64,000 bases of DNA from assembly GCF_000429705.1 (NCBI RefSeq), contig NZ_AUCJ01000012.1, positions 1 through 64,000 on the forward strand, read 5' to 3'. This stretch comes from Alteribacter aurantiacus DSM 18675 (GTDB taxonomy: Bacteria > Bacillota > Bacilli > Bacillales > Salisediminibacteriaceae). A program made the translations under genes and the position numbers. The notes beneath the pieces are model-generated. The model ran no database searches. It had not been told where the DNA came from and saw only the letters and a list, made by a program, of their open reading frames with translations. Below, one piece after another: positions 49,967-57,977 of the stretch. Position 1 is the first letter of the stretch. Every line of letters starts with the position of its first letter.

Positions 49967-49988
49967 TCCACTACACCTCACTGTATAT

Positions 49989-50017
49989 ACAATACCATCA
50001 TTCGACAATGTTGTCAA
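49989..50017 (-). promoter_or_regulatory. veg promoter with an internal Spo0A box
   Basis: TTGACA (complement of 50012-50017) and TATTGT (49989-49994) are 17 nt apart. A perfect Spo0A box, TGTCGAA (complement of 50001-50007), lies within the spacer, so Spo0A-P binding would occlude the polymerase site. Confidence 0.75.
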
Positions 50018-50230
50018 ATTAAAATAAAATTTAAATTATAACAATGTATGATGGTGACTGTCAATAAAAGATTCCCTTGTCATTTCGCCATTTTTTGCAG
50101 GCAAAATTGCCACTGAAACCCTTCTGTCGGTAGTTTGTACAGTTTTCTCATTTTTATGTAAACCAGATAGGGAGGCTGAAGGTTTGAGTATAGATTAGTA
50201 AGGCAAGAGAGGGTCTTTCGGGTTTCGGAT

Positions 50231-50340
50231 CATCCACTTATTTTTGGTTTAATCCAGTTATTCTTTTATAGGTCCAGTTAATGTCGCTTTGATCCAGTTA
50301 TTTTGTATTTGACCCACTTATTCCTTTTTTAATCCAGTTA
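50231..50340 (-). repeat. Phased 20-nt repeat array downstream of yabG
   Basis: Six 10-nt cores begin at exact 20-nt steps: 50231, 50251, 50271, 50291, 50311 and 50331. They are CATCCACTTA, AATCCAGTTA, GGTCCAGTTA, GATCCAGTTA, GACCCACTTA and AATCCAGTTA. The 10-nt spacers are unrelated to each other. On the transcribed strand the core reads TAACTGGATT. The array begins 37 nt past the yabG terminator and ends about 210 nt before the veg promoter. Confidence 0.92.
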
Positions 50341-50376
50341 GCTCCACTTCGCCACGCGCCCCCTATCTTTAAACAC

Positions 50377-50398
50377 AAAAAAGAGCTCCAGGCTCTCG
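50377..50398 (-). terminator. yabG terminator
   Basis: On the minus strand GAGAGC and GAGCTC-type arms form a short stem followed by TTTTTTG. Confidence 0.8.
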
Positions 50399-50420
50399 CT
50401 CACCCGCAACTCTTACTAAA

Positions 50421-51293
50421 TTATTCTTCAATGTCTTCCTGCTCAATTGGAATGCCTCTTCTTAAGGAACCTCTCGATTCAATACCACCCATGCCCCGTT
50501 CTCCGGTTAACGTATGCTTTAGCATATCCCAAAGAGCTACCCGCTCCATGAACGGTGTAAGGCTAACCTTCGCTACCACATAGACCGGATCGAGTGCGTG
50601 AATGTTAATTCGTTCCGGAGAGCTGGCAAAGTTGGCACCGGCCTTTAAGATAGCTTGGAAATAGGATTGACACGCCCCTGCAAAGATCACAAGGTGATCC
50701 ATGTACGGAACGACTTTTCTTGCTTCTTTCACTGCGTCCACAAAATAACGAGAGTTTCTATATGCTTTCATGTCTGTTTTAGACCCTTTGTTTTTCATGT
50801 AGGCATCGTGACCTGTGATCACTAAGATGTCCGGTCGAACCATTTCAATGAGAGAGGCCACTTGAAGAGGCATTTCTTTTTCAGCAATATGCACACCATA
50901 CACTGGAACACCTAAGCGGTCATAAACCGCTGTGCATTTCTTTAAGTAAATCGGGTCTCCATCAATATGAAGGATTCGTCCCGGTAACTCAAAAAAAGAC
51001 TGCTTCTCCGTATATCCTGACGTAATTTCATATTCCGTTTGTTCACGTATGAGCTTACGGTCTTGTCGAAACAAATGATAACAACTTTCTTCCTTTTCTT
51101 TATACTGTTCCAGGTGACGCTTTCGATCTGTTTCTTCCATGACGACCAAGTCGTCCATCGGGGCATCTGCCACTAAACGCATCTCTTCCCCAAAAAGTTC
51201 GACAATGTCCCCATTGATTGCCACAACCCTAAATAAGACATCGCACTTGTAAGATGCCCTACCTACTACCTGGCCGAGTTTAATCCCTCGCAT
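50421..51293 (-). CDS. yabG: Sporulation-specific protease YabG
   Basis: Cysteine-type protease that processes spore coat proteins in B. subtilis (sigma-K regulon). The N-terminal KOW-like part (KLGQVVGRASYKCDVLFRVVAI) precedes the protease region with ILHIDGDPIYLKKC, DILVITGHDAYMKN (about residue 160) and IFAGACQSYFQAILKAGANFASSPERINIHALDPVYV (about 215-250), where the conserved His and Cys sit. Length 290 is normal. Its position between ksgA and veg is conserved. Confidence 0.95.
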   Translation of the reverse strand: MRGIKLGQVVGRASYKCDVLFRVVAINGDIVELFGEEMRLVADAPMDDLVVMEETDRKRHLEQYKEKEESCYHLFRQDRKLIREQTEYEITSGYTEKQSFFELPGRILHIDGDPIYLKKCTAVYDRLGVPVYGVHIAEKEMPLQVASLIEMVRPDILVITGHDAYMKNKGSKTDMKAYRNSRYFVDAVKEARKVVPYMDHLVIFAGACQSYFQAILKAGANFASSPERINIHALDPVYVVAKVSLTPFMERVALWDMLKHTLTGERGMGGIESRGSLRRGIPIEQEDIEE

Positions 51294-51363
51294 GACAAAC
51301 GCCTCCTCACACGATAACGTATGCGAGAGGAGGCGTATCAGTTCCGGTCATTCTGTGTTTAAG

Positions 51364-52245
51364 TTACTCGTTTCCATAGCGTTCAACAAAGACATCACTC
51401 AACTTGGCAAACTCCTCCATCGACAAAGATTCTCCTCGACGTTTAGGATCAATACCGGCTTGTTCACATAAGGCAACCACTTGTTCTTTTTCTTTTTTGG
51501 CATCAAAATGGTGCACGAGATTGTTTAAAAGTGTTTTACGACGCTGGGTAAAAGATGCTCGAATGATTCGGAAAAAGAAAGCTTCGTCTTTTACACTCAC
51601 AGGTGGCTCATCCCGGATCGTCAGCCTTAAGACAGCCGAGTCCACATTTGGTTGTGGAACGAAGACCGTTTTAGGCACAGTCAGAACTGTTTCAGCTTTG
51701 GCATAATACTGACATGCAATCGACAATGAACCGTAGTCTTTCGAATTCGGTTTAGCAGCAATTCGCTCGGCTACTTCTTTTTGAATCATAACCACAATCG
51801 CTCGGAGCGGCAGCTTCTCTTCTAGTAGCTTCATCAAAATAGGCGTAGTCACATAATACGGCAAGTTCGCAACCACCACCAGGTCATCCTTCTTCTTGAT
51901 CTCTTCGTTAATTAACGTGTGTAGATCAGCTTGTAAAACATCTTTATGAATCACCCGAACGTGAGGATATGGTGACAGTGTGTCATTTAAAATAGGTAAA
52001 AGGCGTTGATCAATTTCAAGGGCCGTAACGGAACCTGCTTGCTTTGCAATCTGCTCGGTTAACGCTCCGATTCCAGGACCTACTTCAATAGCCGATGTCT
52101 CTTTGGTAATGTTTGCTGCAGCGACAATATTTCTTAGCACGTTCGTATCAATAAGAAAATTTTGCCCAAGGCTTTTCTTGAACGAAAACTTATGTTTTTG
52201 CAGGATTTCTTTCGTTCGTTTCGGGGTGGCAATGTCTTTCGTCAT
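51364..52245 (-). CDS. rsmA: 16S rRNA dimethyladenosine transferase
   Basis: Dimethylates two adjacent adenosines in the 3' hairpin of 16S rRNA (ksgA). KKSLGQNFLIDTNVL is the family N-terminus, AIEVGPGIGALTEQIA the SAM-binding loop (about residue 55), and VVANLPYYVTTPI the NLPY catalytic motif (about 125). The ATG at 52245 is chosen; a GTG three codons earlier overlaps the rnmV stop. It is directly downstream of rnmV, as in most Firmicutes. Confidence 0.97.
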   Translation of the reverse strand: MTKDIATPKRTKEILQKHKFSFKKSLGQNFLIDTNVLRNIVAAANITKETSAIEVGPGIGALTEQIAKQAGSVTALEIDQRLLPILNDTLSPYPHVRVIHKDVLQADLHTLINEEIKKKDDLVVVANLPYYVTTPILMKLLEEKLPLRAIVVMIQKEVAERIAAKPNSKDYGSLSIACQYYAKAETVLTVPKTVFVPQPNVDSAVLRLTIRDEPPVSVKDEAFFFRIIRASFTQRRKTLLNNLVHHFDAKKEKEQVVALCEQAGIDPKRRGESLSMEEFAKLSDVFVERYGNE

Positions 52246-52250
52246 GAGTG

Positions 52251-52802
52251 TCACTCTTCTTTCTCTTGCGTATAGTTAAGGGCTTTAATAAACTCTTGTT
52301 TTGAGATGCGGAATTGCACCAGTCGCCTGTGAAGCTGTTTTCCGTTCGCATAACCGATCTTCAGCTTTCGACCAAGGTCTTCCCGCCGCTGCCTTGCACC
52401 TGTCCCTGCAATTAACCCTGATGCGATCAAATCATCAAGAGTAATTTGCTCCTCTGCCACTTCTCCAGGGCTTCGAACCGCTTCTAATGCATCGAGAAGC
52501 GCTTTATCGGATGCATTTTCTACGCCAATTTTCCCTCTATGGTTTTGGGCCAATTCCTTGGGTAAAAAAGCATGCTTACACCCGGGCACAGCCGCTTCAA
52601 TTGTCCGGCGAATTTTCTCGCCAGGATAGTCGGGGTCTGTAAAAATAATCACCCCTCTACGCTCTGCTGCAAGTCGGATCTTTTCAATCGTCACATCGTT
52701 GATGGCCGATCCGTTCGTCTCAATCGTATCGCATTTAGCAACTCTCGCTAAAGCTTTCGTGTCATCTTTTCCTTCTACTACAATCATTTCTTTTATAATC
52801 AC
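52251..52802 (-). CDS. rnmV: Ribonuclease M5
   Basis: Matures 5S rRNA from its precursor. The Toprim domain begins IVVEGKDDTKAL (residues 7-18), and DTIETNGSAIND and VIIFTDPDYPGEKIR (about 50-65) carry the metal-binding aspartates. The start is a GTG at 52802 with TGAGG upstream, giving MIIKEMIVVEGK like B. subtilis RnmV. A dispersed repeat begins only about 20 nt upstream of the start, so the promoter may lie within it. Confidence 0.96.
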   Translation of the reverse strand: MIIKEMIVVEGKDDTKALARVAKCDTIETNGSAINDVTIEKIRLAAERRGVIIFTDPDYPGEKIRRTIEAAVPGCKHAFLPKELAQNHRGKIGVENASDKALLDALEAVRSPGEVAEEQITLDDLIASGLIAGTGARQRREDLGRKLKIGYANGKQLHRRLVQFRISKQEFIKALNYTQEKEE

Positions 52803-52823
52803 AACTAAACCTCATTTAGTTTA

Positions 52824-52944
52824 GCTGCTTTCGTTTAATTGTTGCTTTTTTATTATTATCTTCATCACTAGAATGGTGGTTGAAGCATACTGGCCTTCCG
52901 ATTCAACTTTTCTTGTGTGAAAGCAACAAACCTTCCGAAAGCAA
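52824..52944. mobile_element. TTGTTGCTTT-family element, copy D
   Basis: Left end GCTGCTTTCGTTTAATTGTT and right end AAAGCAACAAACCTTCCGAA are imperfect inverted repeats (TTGTTGCTTT facing AAAGCAACAA; CTTTCG facing CGAAAG). The interior CATCACTAGAATGGTGGTTG matches copies B and C; the GGGCCC centre is partly deleted. It abuts the rnmV start region. Confidence 0.65.
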
Positions 52945-53022
52945 CATTTAGTTTTACTTTTAGTCGGTACGCTTCGCGGTTTTTGTTCATATTTCTATTA
53001 ATGAGCCTACCCTTGCCTCGGT

Positions 53023-53162
53023 GTATAAAGCTCCGCTTCACGCTATCCGCTCCCTTTCCGCTGCGGCGCCGGCTAGCCTCCTCGGGCAAAGCCCTTGCGG
53101 GGGGTCTACCCTGGCTCCCACGGCCGCAGGAGTGTCACTACTAGCGTTCAGCTACGCATAAC
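53023..53162. repeat. AAGCTCCG-type dispersed repeat, copy E2
   Basis: Begins TGTATAAAGCTCCGCTTCAC and ends CTAGCGTTCAGCTACGCATA, with GGCGCCGGCTAGCC and CGCAGGAGTGTCAC inside. It is about two thirds identical to E1 and serves as the uninterrupted reference for the hairpin insertion there. GC-rich palindromic repeats of this look are common in Bacillaceae. Confidence 0.65.
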
Positions 53163-53286
53163 AAAAGCACCCAACACTTCAAATAGAATTAAAAGCTTAC
53201 TGACTCATGTTTCTCTATATAAAATTCTCAATACCTCGAAAACAGCATGAATAATGAACATTTATTTTATCATAAAAATCAAAAAC

Positions 53287-53320
53287 AAAAATAGACACAG
53301 ATCTAACCCCTGTGTCTATT
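53287..53320 (-). terminator. rpfB/yabE terminator
   Basis: On the minus strand AATAGACACAG and CTGTGTCTATT form an 11-bp stem followed by TTTG. Confidence 0.92.
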
Positions 53321-53339
53321 TAGTATAACACTGAATCGA

Positions 53340-54710
53340 CTATTCTAAAATTCGCACTTCAACTGACCTGCGTCCAAATGAATTGGCTCCGCTGGGCATG
53401 AAAATATCGATTTTTCTCCCTTTAATAGCCCCTCCAGTGTCCCCTGCAAGATATGTCCCGTATCCTTTTACTTCTACACGAGACCCTAAAGGAATGACAC
53501 TAGGATCGACAGCCACCACTCTCGAATTCGGGTTCGATTTCAAGTCAATTCCCGTGGCTGTAACACCTGAGCAGCCGGTACAGTTTGCTGTATAGGCGGT
53601 TGCCTCAAATGTCTGCCAGCTTTCCGCACTAGATCCACTAGAAGAGGAGGCTGAACTATTATTTGATGAGCTTGACGAGCTTGATGAACTTGATGAACTT
53701 GACGCAGAACTGCTTGAGTTCGAGTTCGATGAAGCTGATGCAGAACTAGAAGAATTCGATGAAGCCGAATCACTTGAACGATTTGAGCTGCTCGAGGAAG
53801 ATGATGGGGAAGAGCTACGAGAAACGGTTGTCACAGGTGTCGGTGTTTTTGTTCCAATTGTGACAATGCGGTCTTCGCTTTCTTCCACGACTTCTTCTTT
53901 TACAAGTTCACGGGAAACTTCTTCACCGTCTTCAAAAATAACTTCATAATGTTTTTTCAATTTGCCGTCTTTTCCACTGTTCACGACTTTTTCATTCCCT
54001 AGCTCAAGGGAGGAGTCGCTCTTTCTTACAGTGGCGAAATCGACAGCTTCTTCCACGACATCGGTGACTTTTTCTACACGGACTACAGTTAGGTCCGCCT
54101 CGTTGGTTAGTCGCTCATCGACAGTTGGCTCTATTTTATCCAAGTCGTTAAGCTCTATTTCATGATGCTCTAAAAAGTCAGCGACAGTCGTCGAAGTGGT
54201 CATGATCTTCTCTTCTTTTCCGTCTATGTATACCGTGACACCAAAGGCGGCTTCATACACAATGTCGGTTTCGGAGTTAATTTTTGTTTCAGGTGAGTGG
54301 GAAAGATAATCGTGTTCGCCCACCTCAAGATCGATCTCTTGAAGAAGCTCTTCTACATTTTCCGCTATGGTCCATGTGACCTTTCGCTCTCCATCGATCG
54401 TTAATGTAACGTGGTTCGCTTTTGTTATGGTTATGTGAGTCTCATCTGTGAGTTTGGTATCAAGTGCTGGTTCAATGTGATCATGAAAGCCTATGTCTAT
54501 TCCTTGTTCTTCCAAAGCCTCTTCTACTGTGGTTGCATGCGTTTGGGCCTCGCGTTCAAGATCCTCAGCATAAATCGTGACGGTTGTTTTCGTAATTTCA
54601 TAGAATACGAATCCAACGGTAGCAAGCACAATAGTAAGGCCGACGCCGGATATGACCAACTTTTTCCACGTGAATAAACGTGAAAGAAGTTGCTTCATCC
54701 TATCATTCAT
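53340..54710 (-). CDS. yabE: Cell-wall-binding G5/3D-domain protein (YabE/Rpf-like)
   Basis: Predicted secreted or membrane-anchored wall hydrolase. A single hydrophobic segment (about residues 18-38) is followed by three DUF348 repeats (about 40-85, 97-145, 155-205), a G5 domain (about 215-285), a low-complexity linker of roughly 80 residues almost entirely Ser with Asn/Ala, and a C-terminal 3D domain (FEATAYT, GVTATGIDLK, VVAVDPSVIPLGSRV, AGDTGGAIKGRKIDIF) with the three conserved aspartates. The ATG at 54710 has GGAGG 10 nt upstream. The 3D fold is a lytic-transglycosylase-like catalytic module in relatives. The polyserine linker is unusually long. Confidence 0.94.
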   Translation of the reverse strand: MNDRMKQLLSRLFTWKKLVISGVGLTIVLATVGFVFYEITKTTVTIYAEDLEREAQTHATTVEEALEEQGIDIGFHDHIEPALDTKLTDETHITITKANHVTLTIDGERKVTWTIAENVEELLQEIDLEVGEHDYLSHSPETKINSETDIVYEAAFGVTVYIDGKEEKIMTTSTTVADFLEHHEIELNDLDKIEPTVDERLTNEADLTVVRVEKVTDVVEEAVDFATVRKSDSSLELGNEKVVNSGKDGKLKKHYEVIFEDGEEVSRELVKEEVVEESEDRIVTIGTKTPTPVTTVSRSSSPSSSSSSSNRSSDSASSNSSSSASASSNSNSSSSASSSSSSSSSSSSSNNSSASSSSGSSAESWQTFEATAYTANCTGCSGVTATGIDLKSNPNSRVVAVDPSVIPLGSRVEVKGYGTYLAGDTGGAIKGRKIDIFMPSGANSFGRRSVEVRILE

Positions 54711-54854
54711 AGTCAGAACGCCTCCTTCGATTTTCACATTTTACCCCTATCCACCTTTCTTGTCAATTCGGCTCTAAGAACCATTTCCTAGTATTATCGT
54801 CCACGTTTTATGGAAATGTAAAGCGTTTCCCTTCGACAAACCCTACAAAAGACA

Positions 54855-54922
54855 GAAAAATCGGTGTCGAAGAATAGGACCAGGTTCGTTTCTTGGACAC
54901 CATGGGATTTCCTTCGACACCG
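54855..54922 (-). terminator. tatD terminator
   Basis: On the minus strand CGGTGTCGAAG and CTTCGACACCG pair around a 40-nt interior that itself can fold (CCATGGTGTCC), followed by ATTTTTC. Confidence 0.7.
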
Positions 54923-54929
54923 AAAGTTG

Positions 54930-55697
54930 TCAGCTTATGTTAAATAGTTTTTTCGCATTATTTCGTGTTTGTTCTATTAATTCCTCATAGGAGACCTCTT
55001 TTAACTCTGCCAATTTCTCAGCAACAAGTGTCACGTATGCCGGTTCATTTCGCTTTCCTCGATTTGGGTGCGGTGCTAGAAACGGACAATCGGTTTCGAT
55101 CAGGAGACGATCCATCGGAATCTGCGTAGCTACTTCTTTTGGTAGCTTGGCGTTTTTAAACGTCACCGGGCCTCCAAAAGAGATGTGAAAATTCATGTCC
55201 AAGCATTCTCTTGCCATGTCCATGTCTCCTGCAAAGCAATGCATGATGCCACCTACTTGTCCTGCATCTTCTTCTTTGAGTACGTCAACGATATCTTGAT
55301 CCGCTTCACGATTATGGATGATAATCGGCATGTTTACCTTTTTCGCAAGACGAATCTGTTTACGAAAGACTTCCTTTTGAACGTCTTTCGGTGATTTATC
55401 CCAGTGGTAATCGAGACCCATCTCCCCGATGGCAACGACTTTCGGATGAGCCGATAGCTCTTCAATCCACTTCAAGTGTTCGTCTGTCATGTCGATTGCA
55501 TCTACTGGATGCCAACCGACTGATGCGTAAAGAAAGTCATATTGTTCAACAAGAGCCATGGCTTTATGAATGGTTTTCTTATCAAATCCGACAACAACCA
55601 TTTCTTTAACGCCCGCTTCTTGAGCTCGTTCAATGACATCTGTCAGATCATCTTCGAATTGATCGGCATTGAGGTGTACATGAGTATCAAATAGCAT
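54930..55697 (-). CDS. tatD: TatD-family metal-dependent DNase
   Basis: A 255-residue amidohydrolase-fold nuclease. LFDTHVHLNADQF carries the first HxH, GEMGLDYHW (about 92) the bridging glutamate, IIHNREAD (about 128) and GIMHCFAGD (about 153) the remaining histidines, and LLIETDCPFLAPHPNRG (about 200) the terminal aspartate. Known as yabD in B. subtilis and also found next to metS there. A 21-nt repeat array ends 58 nt upstream of its start. Confidence 0.96.
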   Translation of the reverse strand: MLFDTHVHLNADQFEDDLTDVIERAQEAGVKEMVVVGFDKKTIHKAMALVEQYDFLYASVGWHPVDAIDMTDEHLKWIEELSAHPKVVAIGEMGLDYHWDKSPKDVQKEVFRKQIRLAKKVNMPIIIHNREADQDIVDVLKEEDAGQVGGIMHCFAGDMDMARECLDMNFHISFGGPVTFKNAKLPKEVATQIPMDRLLIETDCPFLAPHPNRGKRNEPAYVTLVAEKLAELKEVSYEELIEQTRNNAKKLFNIS

Positions 55698-55754
55698 GTT
55701 AATCGTCCTTTCCTTTTGTTAATTGAAGGTGTGGTGGAGGGCTAATGCGGTACT

Positions 55755-55891
55755 AACCAGTTTAAGTGTGTCACTAACCTGTTTAAACGCGCCTCCAACC
55801 TGTTTAAACGCGCCTCCAACCTGTTTAAATGCTGCTCTGACCTATTTAAACGCGCTCCCAACCTGTTTAAGTGCTCCCCCAACCTGTTTAA
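55755..55891 (-). repeat. Phased 21-nt repeat array downstream of metS
   Basis: Seven cores of AACCTGTTTAA begin at 55755, 55776, 55797, 55818, 55839, 55860 and 55881, each exactly 21 nt apart. The first reads AACCAGTTTAA and the fifth GACCTATTTAA. The 10-nt spacers vary, although units 2-4 share CGCGCCTCC. On the transcribed strand the core reads TTAAACAGGTT. The array begins 36 nt past the metS terminator. Confidence 0.93.
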
Positions 55892-55926
55892 ACACAAACC
55901 ATCCGGCGCAAACACCACTCTTCTTT

Positions 55927-55954
55927 AAAAAAAGCCCGGCAACTGGTGCCGGGC
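55927..55954 (-). terminator. metS terminator
   Basis: On the minus strand GCCCGGCA and TGCCGGGC form a stem around CCAGT, followed by TTTTTTT. Confidence 0.95.
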
Positions 55955-55965
55955 AATTACTTGTT

Positions 55966-57936
55966 TTATTTCACTTGAGCACCATTTGGCAAGGATTGGT
56001 CAATCGTTGCCAACTTTAAGTCTTTTCCTTTAGACCCGGCAAGAACCATCCCTTGAGATAGCTCTCCACGAAGCTTAACCGGTTTTAAGTTGGTCACACA
56101 AATCACTTTTTGCCCAACAAGCTCTTCTGGCTTGTAGTGTTTAGCGATTCCTGAGACGACTTGTCGTTTTTCGTAGCCTAAATCGAGCTGAAGTTTGAGC
56201 AGTTTGTCGGCTTTTTTCACCGGTTCTGCATCAATGACCTCCGCGACACGAAGTTCTACCTTTGTGAAGTCGTCAATCGTGATTTCATCGACTTCAGGTA
56301 CGTTCTTCTCTTTGTTTTCCGCTTCTTTCTTCTGATCTTCTTCTGTAAGGACTTCCCCGCCCATTGATTTGACGATATAGGCAACTTCATCCTTCACATC
56401 AAGACGTGGGAAGAGAGGCTCGCCTTTTTTCACGACACGGGAACCATTTTTCAGGCGTCCGAATTCATGAATGGACTCCCACTCTGTGTCTTCTTTGGCG
56501 ACACCGAGTTGATCCCAAATCTTTTGTGGTGTTTCAGTCATGAACGGCTGAATCATGATGGAGACGTTTCGAAGAGATTCAGCTAAGTGGTACATCACCG
56601 ATCCGAGCTGTTCTTTTGCCGTCTCATCTTTTGCTAAAATCCAAGGCTGTGTCTCATCAATGTATTTATTCGTACGACTTACAAGCTGCCAGATGGCTGT
56701 TAATGCAACGGAAAACTCCATGTCCTCCATGGCCGCTTCCACTTTATCAACCGTCGCCTTCACAAGGTCCACAAGAGACTCATCATATGGCGTGGCATCC
56801 TTTACGTAGTTTGGCACTTCACCGTCAAAGTATTTATTAATCATGGCAACCGTTCTGTTCAAAAGGTTTCCAAGGTCGTTTGCCAAATCATAATTCAAGC
56901 GATCCACAAACCCTTCCGGAGTAAATACTCCGTCAGAACCAAATGGTACTTCACGAAGAAGATAATAACGAAGGGCATCGAGGCCGTAGCGATCAATTAA
57001 TGGAACAGGATCGACGACATTCCCTTTTGATTTGGACATTTTTCCGTCTTTCATCAATAACCAACCGTGACCGAAGACTTTTTTCGGTAATGGGAGATCA
57101 AGGGCCATTAACATAATCGGCCAGTAAATCGTGTGGAAACGGACAATCTCTTTTCCTACAAGGTGAACATCCGCCGGCCAGTGCTTTTGATAAAGGGAAT
57201 CATCGTCACTTGCATAACCAAGAGACGTAATATAATTCGACAACGCGTCAATCCAGACATAGACAACGTGCTCAGGATTGCTCTTTACTTTAACGCCCCA
57301 ATCAAATGACGTACGAGATACTGCGAGATCTTCCAGTCCCGGTTTAATGAAGTTATTGACCATTTCCTTTTTACGGGATTCAGGCTGGATGAATTCAGGG
57401 TTGTCTTCATAATACTTTAACAGTCGATCCGAGTACTTGCTCATTCTAAAGAAGTAAGACTCTTCACGAACCTTTTCTACCGGTCTGCCACAGTCAGGAC
57501 AGTTCCCGCCTTCCGCTTGACGCTCTGTAAAGAACGATTCGCATGGCGTACAGTAAAGGCCTTCGTATTCATCGAGGTAAATATCCCCTTGATCGAGAAG
57601 CTGATCAAAAATCTTTTGCACAACGTCTTTGTGTCTTGGTTCTGTCGTTCGAATAAAGTCATCATAGGAGATATTGAGCTTGCTCCAAAGGTCCTTAATG
57701 TTCTCGGCCGCCTCATCTACGAAAGCTTGAGGACTTATACCTTGCTCCTTTGCTTTTAGCTCAATTTTTTGCCCATGTTCATCTGTACCCGTTAGATAAC
57801 GAACATCGTACCCTCGTAAACGCTTATAACGAGAAATTGCGTCACCTGCTACTGTCGTATAAGCATGGCCAATATGCAACTTGCCACTTGGGTAATAAAT
57901 CGGCGTCGTGATGTAAAACGTTTTGTTTTCACTCAT
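55966..57936 (-). CDS. metS: Methionyl-tRNA synthetase
   Basis: Charges tRNA-Met. The HIGH motif is in KLHIGHAYTT (about residue 18), a zinc knuckle is formed by CTPCESFF and CPDCGRP (about 127-148), and KMSKSKGN (about 297) is the KMSKS loop. An anticodon-binding helical domain and a C-terminal EMAP/Trbp111-like tRNA-binding domain (from about 550, FTKVELRVAEVIDAEPV) follow. Length 656 matches Bacillus MetS. A methionine T-box controls it. Confidence 0.98.
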   Translation of the reverse strand: MSENKTFYITTPIYYPSGKLHIGHAYTTVAGDAISRYKRLRGYDVRYLTGTDEHGQKIELKAKEQGISPQAFVDEAAENIKDLWSKLNISYDDFIRTTEPRHKDVVQKIFDQLLDQGDIYLDEYEGLYCTPCESFFTERQAEGGNCPDCGRPVEKVREESYFFRMSKYSDRLLKYYEDNPEFIQPESRKKEMVNNFIKPGLEDLAVSRTSFDWGVKVKSNPEHVVYVWIDALSNYITSLGYASDDDSLYQKHWPADVHLVGKEIVRFHTIYWPIMLMALDLPLPKKVFGHGWLLMKDGKMSKSKGNVVDPVPLIDRYGLDALRYYLLREVPFGSDGVFTPEGFVDRLNYDLANDLGNLLNRTVAMINKYFDGEVPNYVKDATPYDESLVDLVKATVDKVEAAMEDMEFSVALTAIWQLVSRTNKYIDETQPWILAKDETAKEQLGSVMYHLAESLRNVSIMIQPFMTETPQKIWDQLGVAKEDTEWESIHEFGRLKNGSRVVKKGEPLFPRLDVKDEVAYIVKSMGGEVLTEEDQKKEAENKEKNVPEVDEITIDDFTKVELRVAEVIDAEPVKKADKLLKLQLDLGYEKRQVVSGIAKHYKPEELVGQKVICVTNLKPVKLRGELSQGMVLAGSKGKDLKLATIDQSLPNGAQVK

Positions 57937-57977
57937 CTTCTATTCCTCCTTCACCTTAAACGGTGTTTTTGCCCATA

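Noticed and set aside
50231..50340. Regular repeat-spacer pattern considered as a CRISPR array
   Set aside because: Cores are only about 10 nt and spacers 10 nt, cores are degenerate, and no cas genes are near. CRISPR repeats are 23 nt or longer.
53540..53773. 77-codon minus-strand ORF within yabE
   Set aside because: It is the Ser-rich repeat region of yabE read in another frame (His/Gln/Leu-rich).
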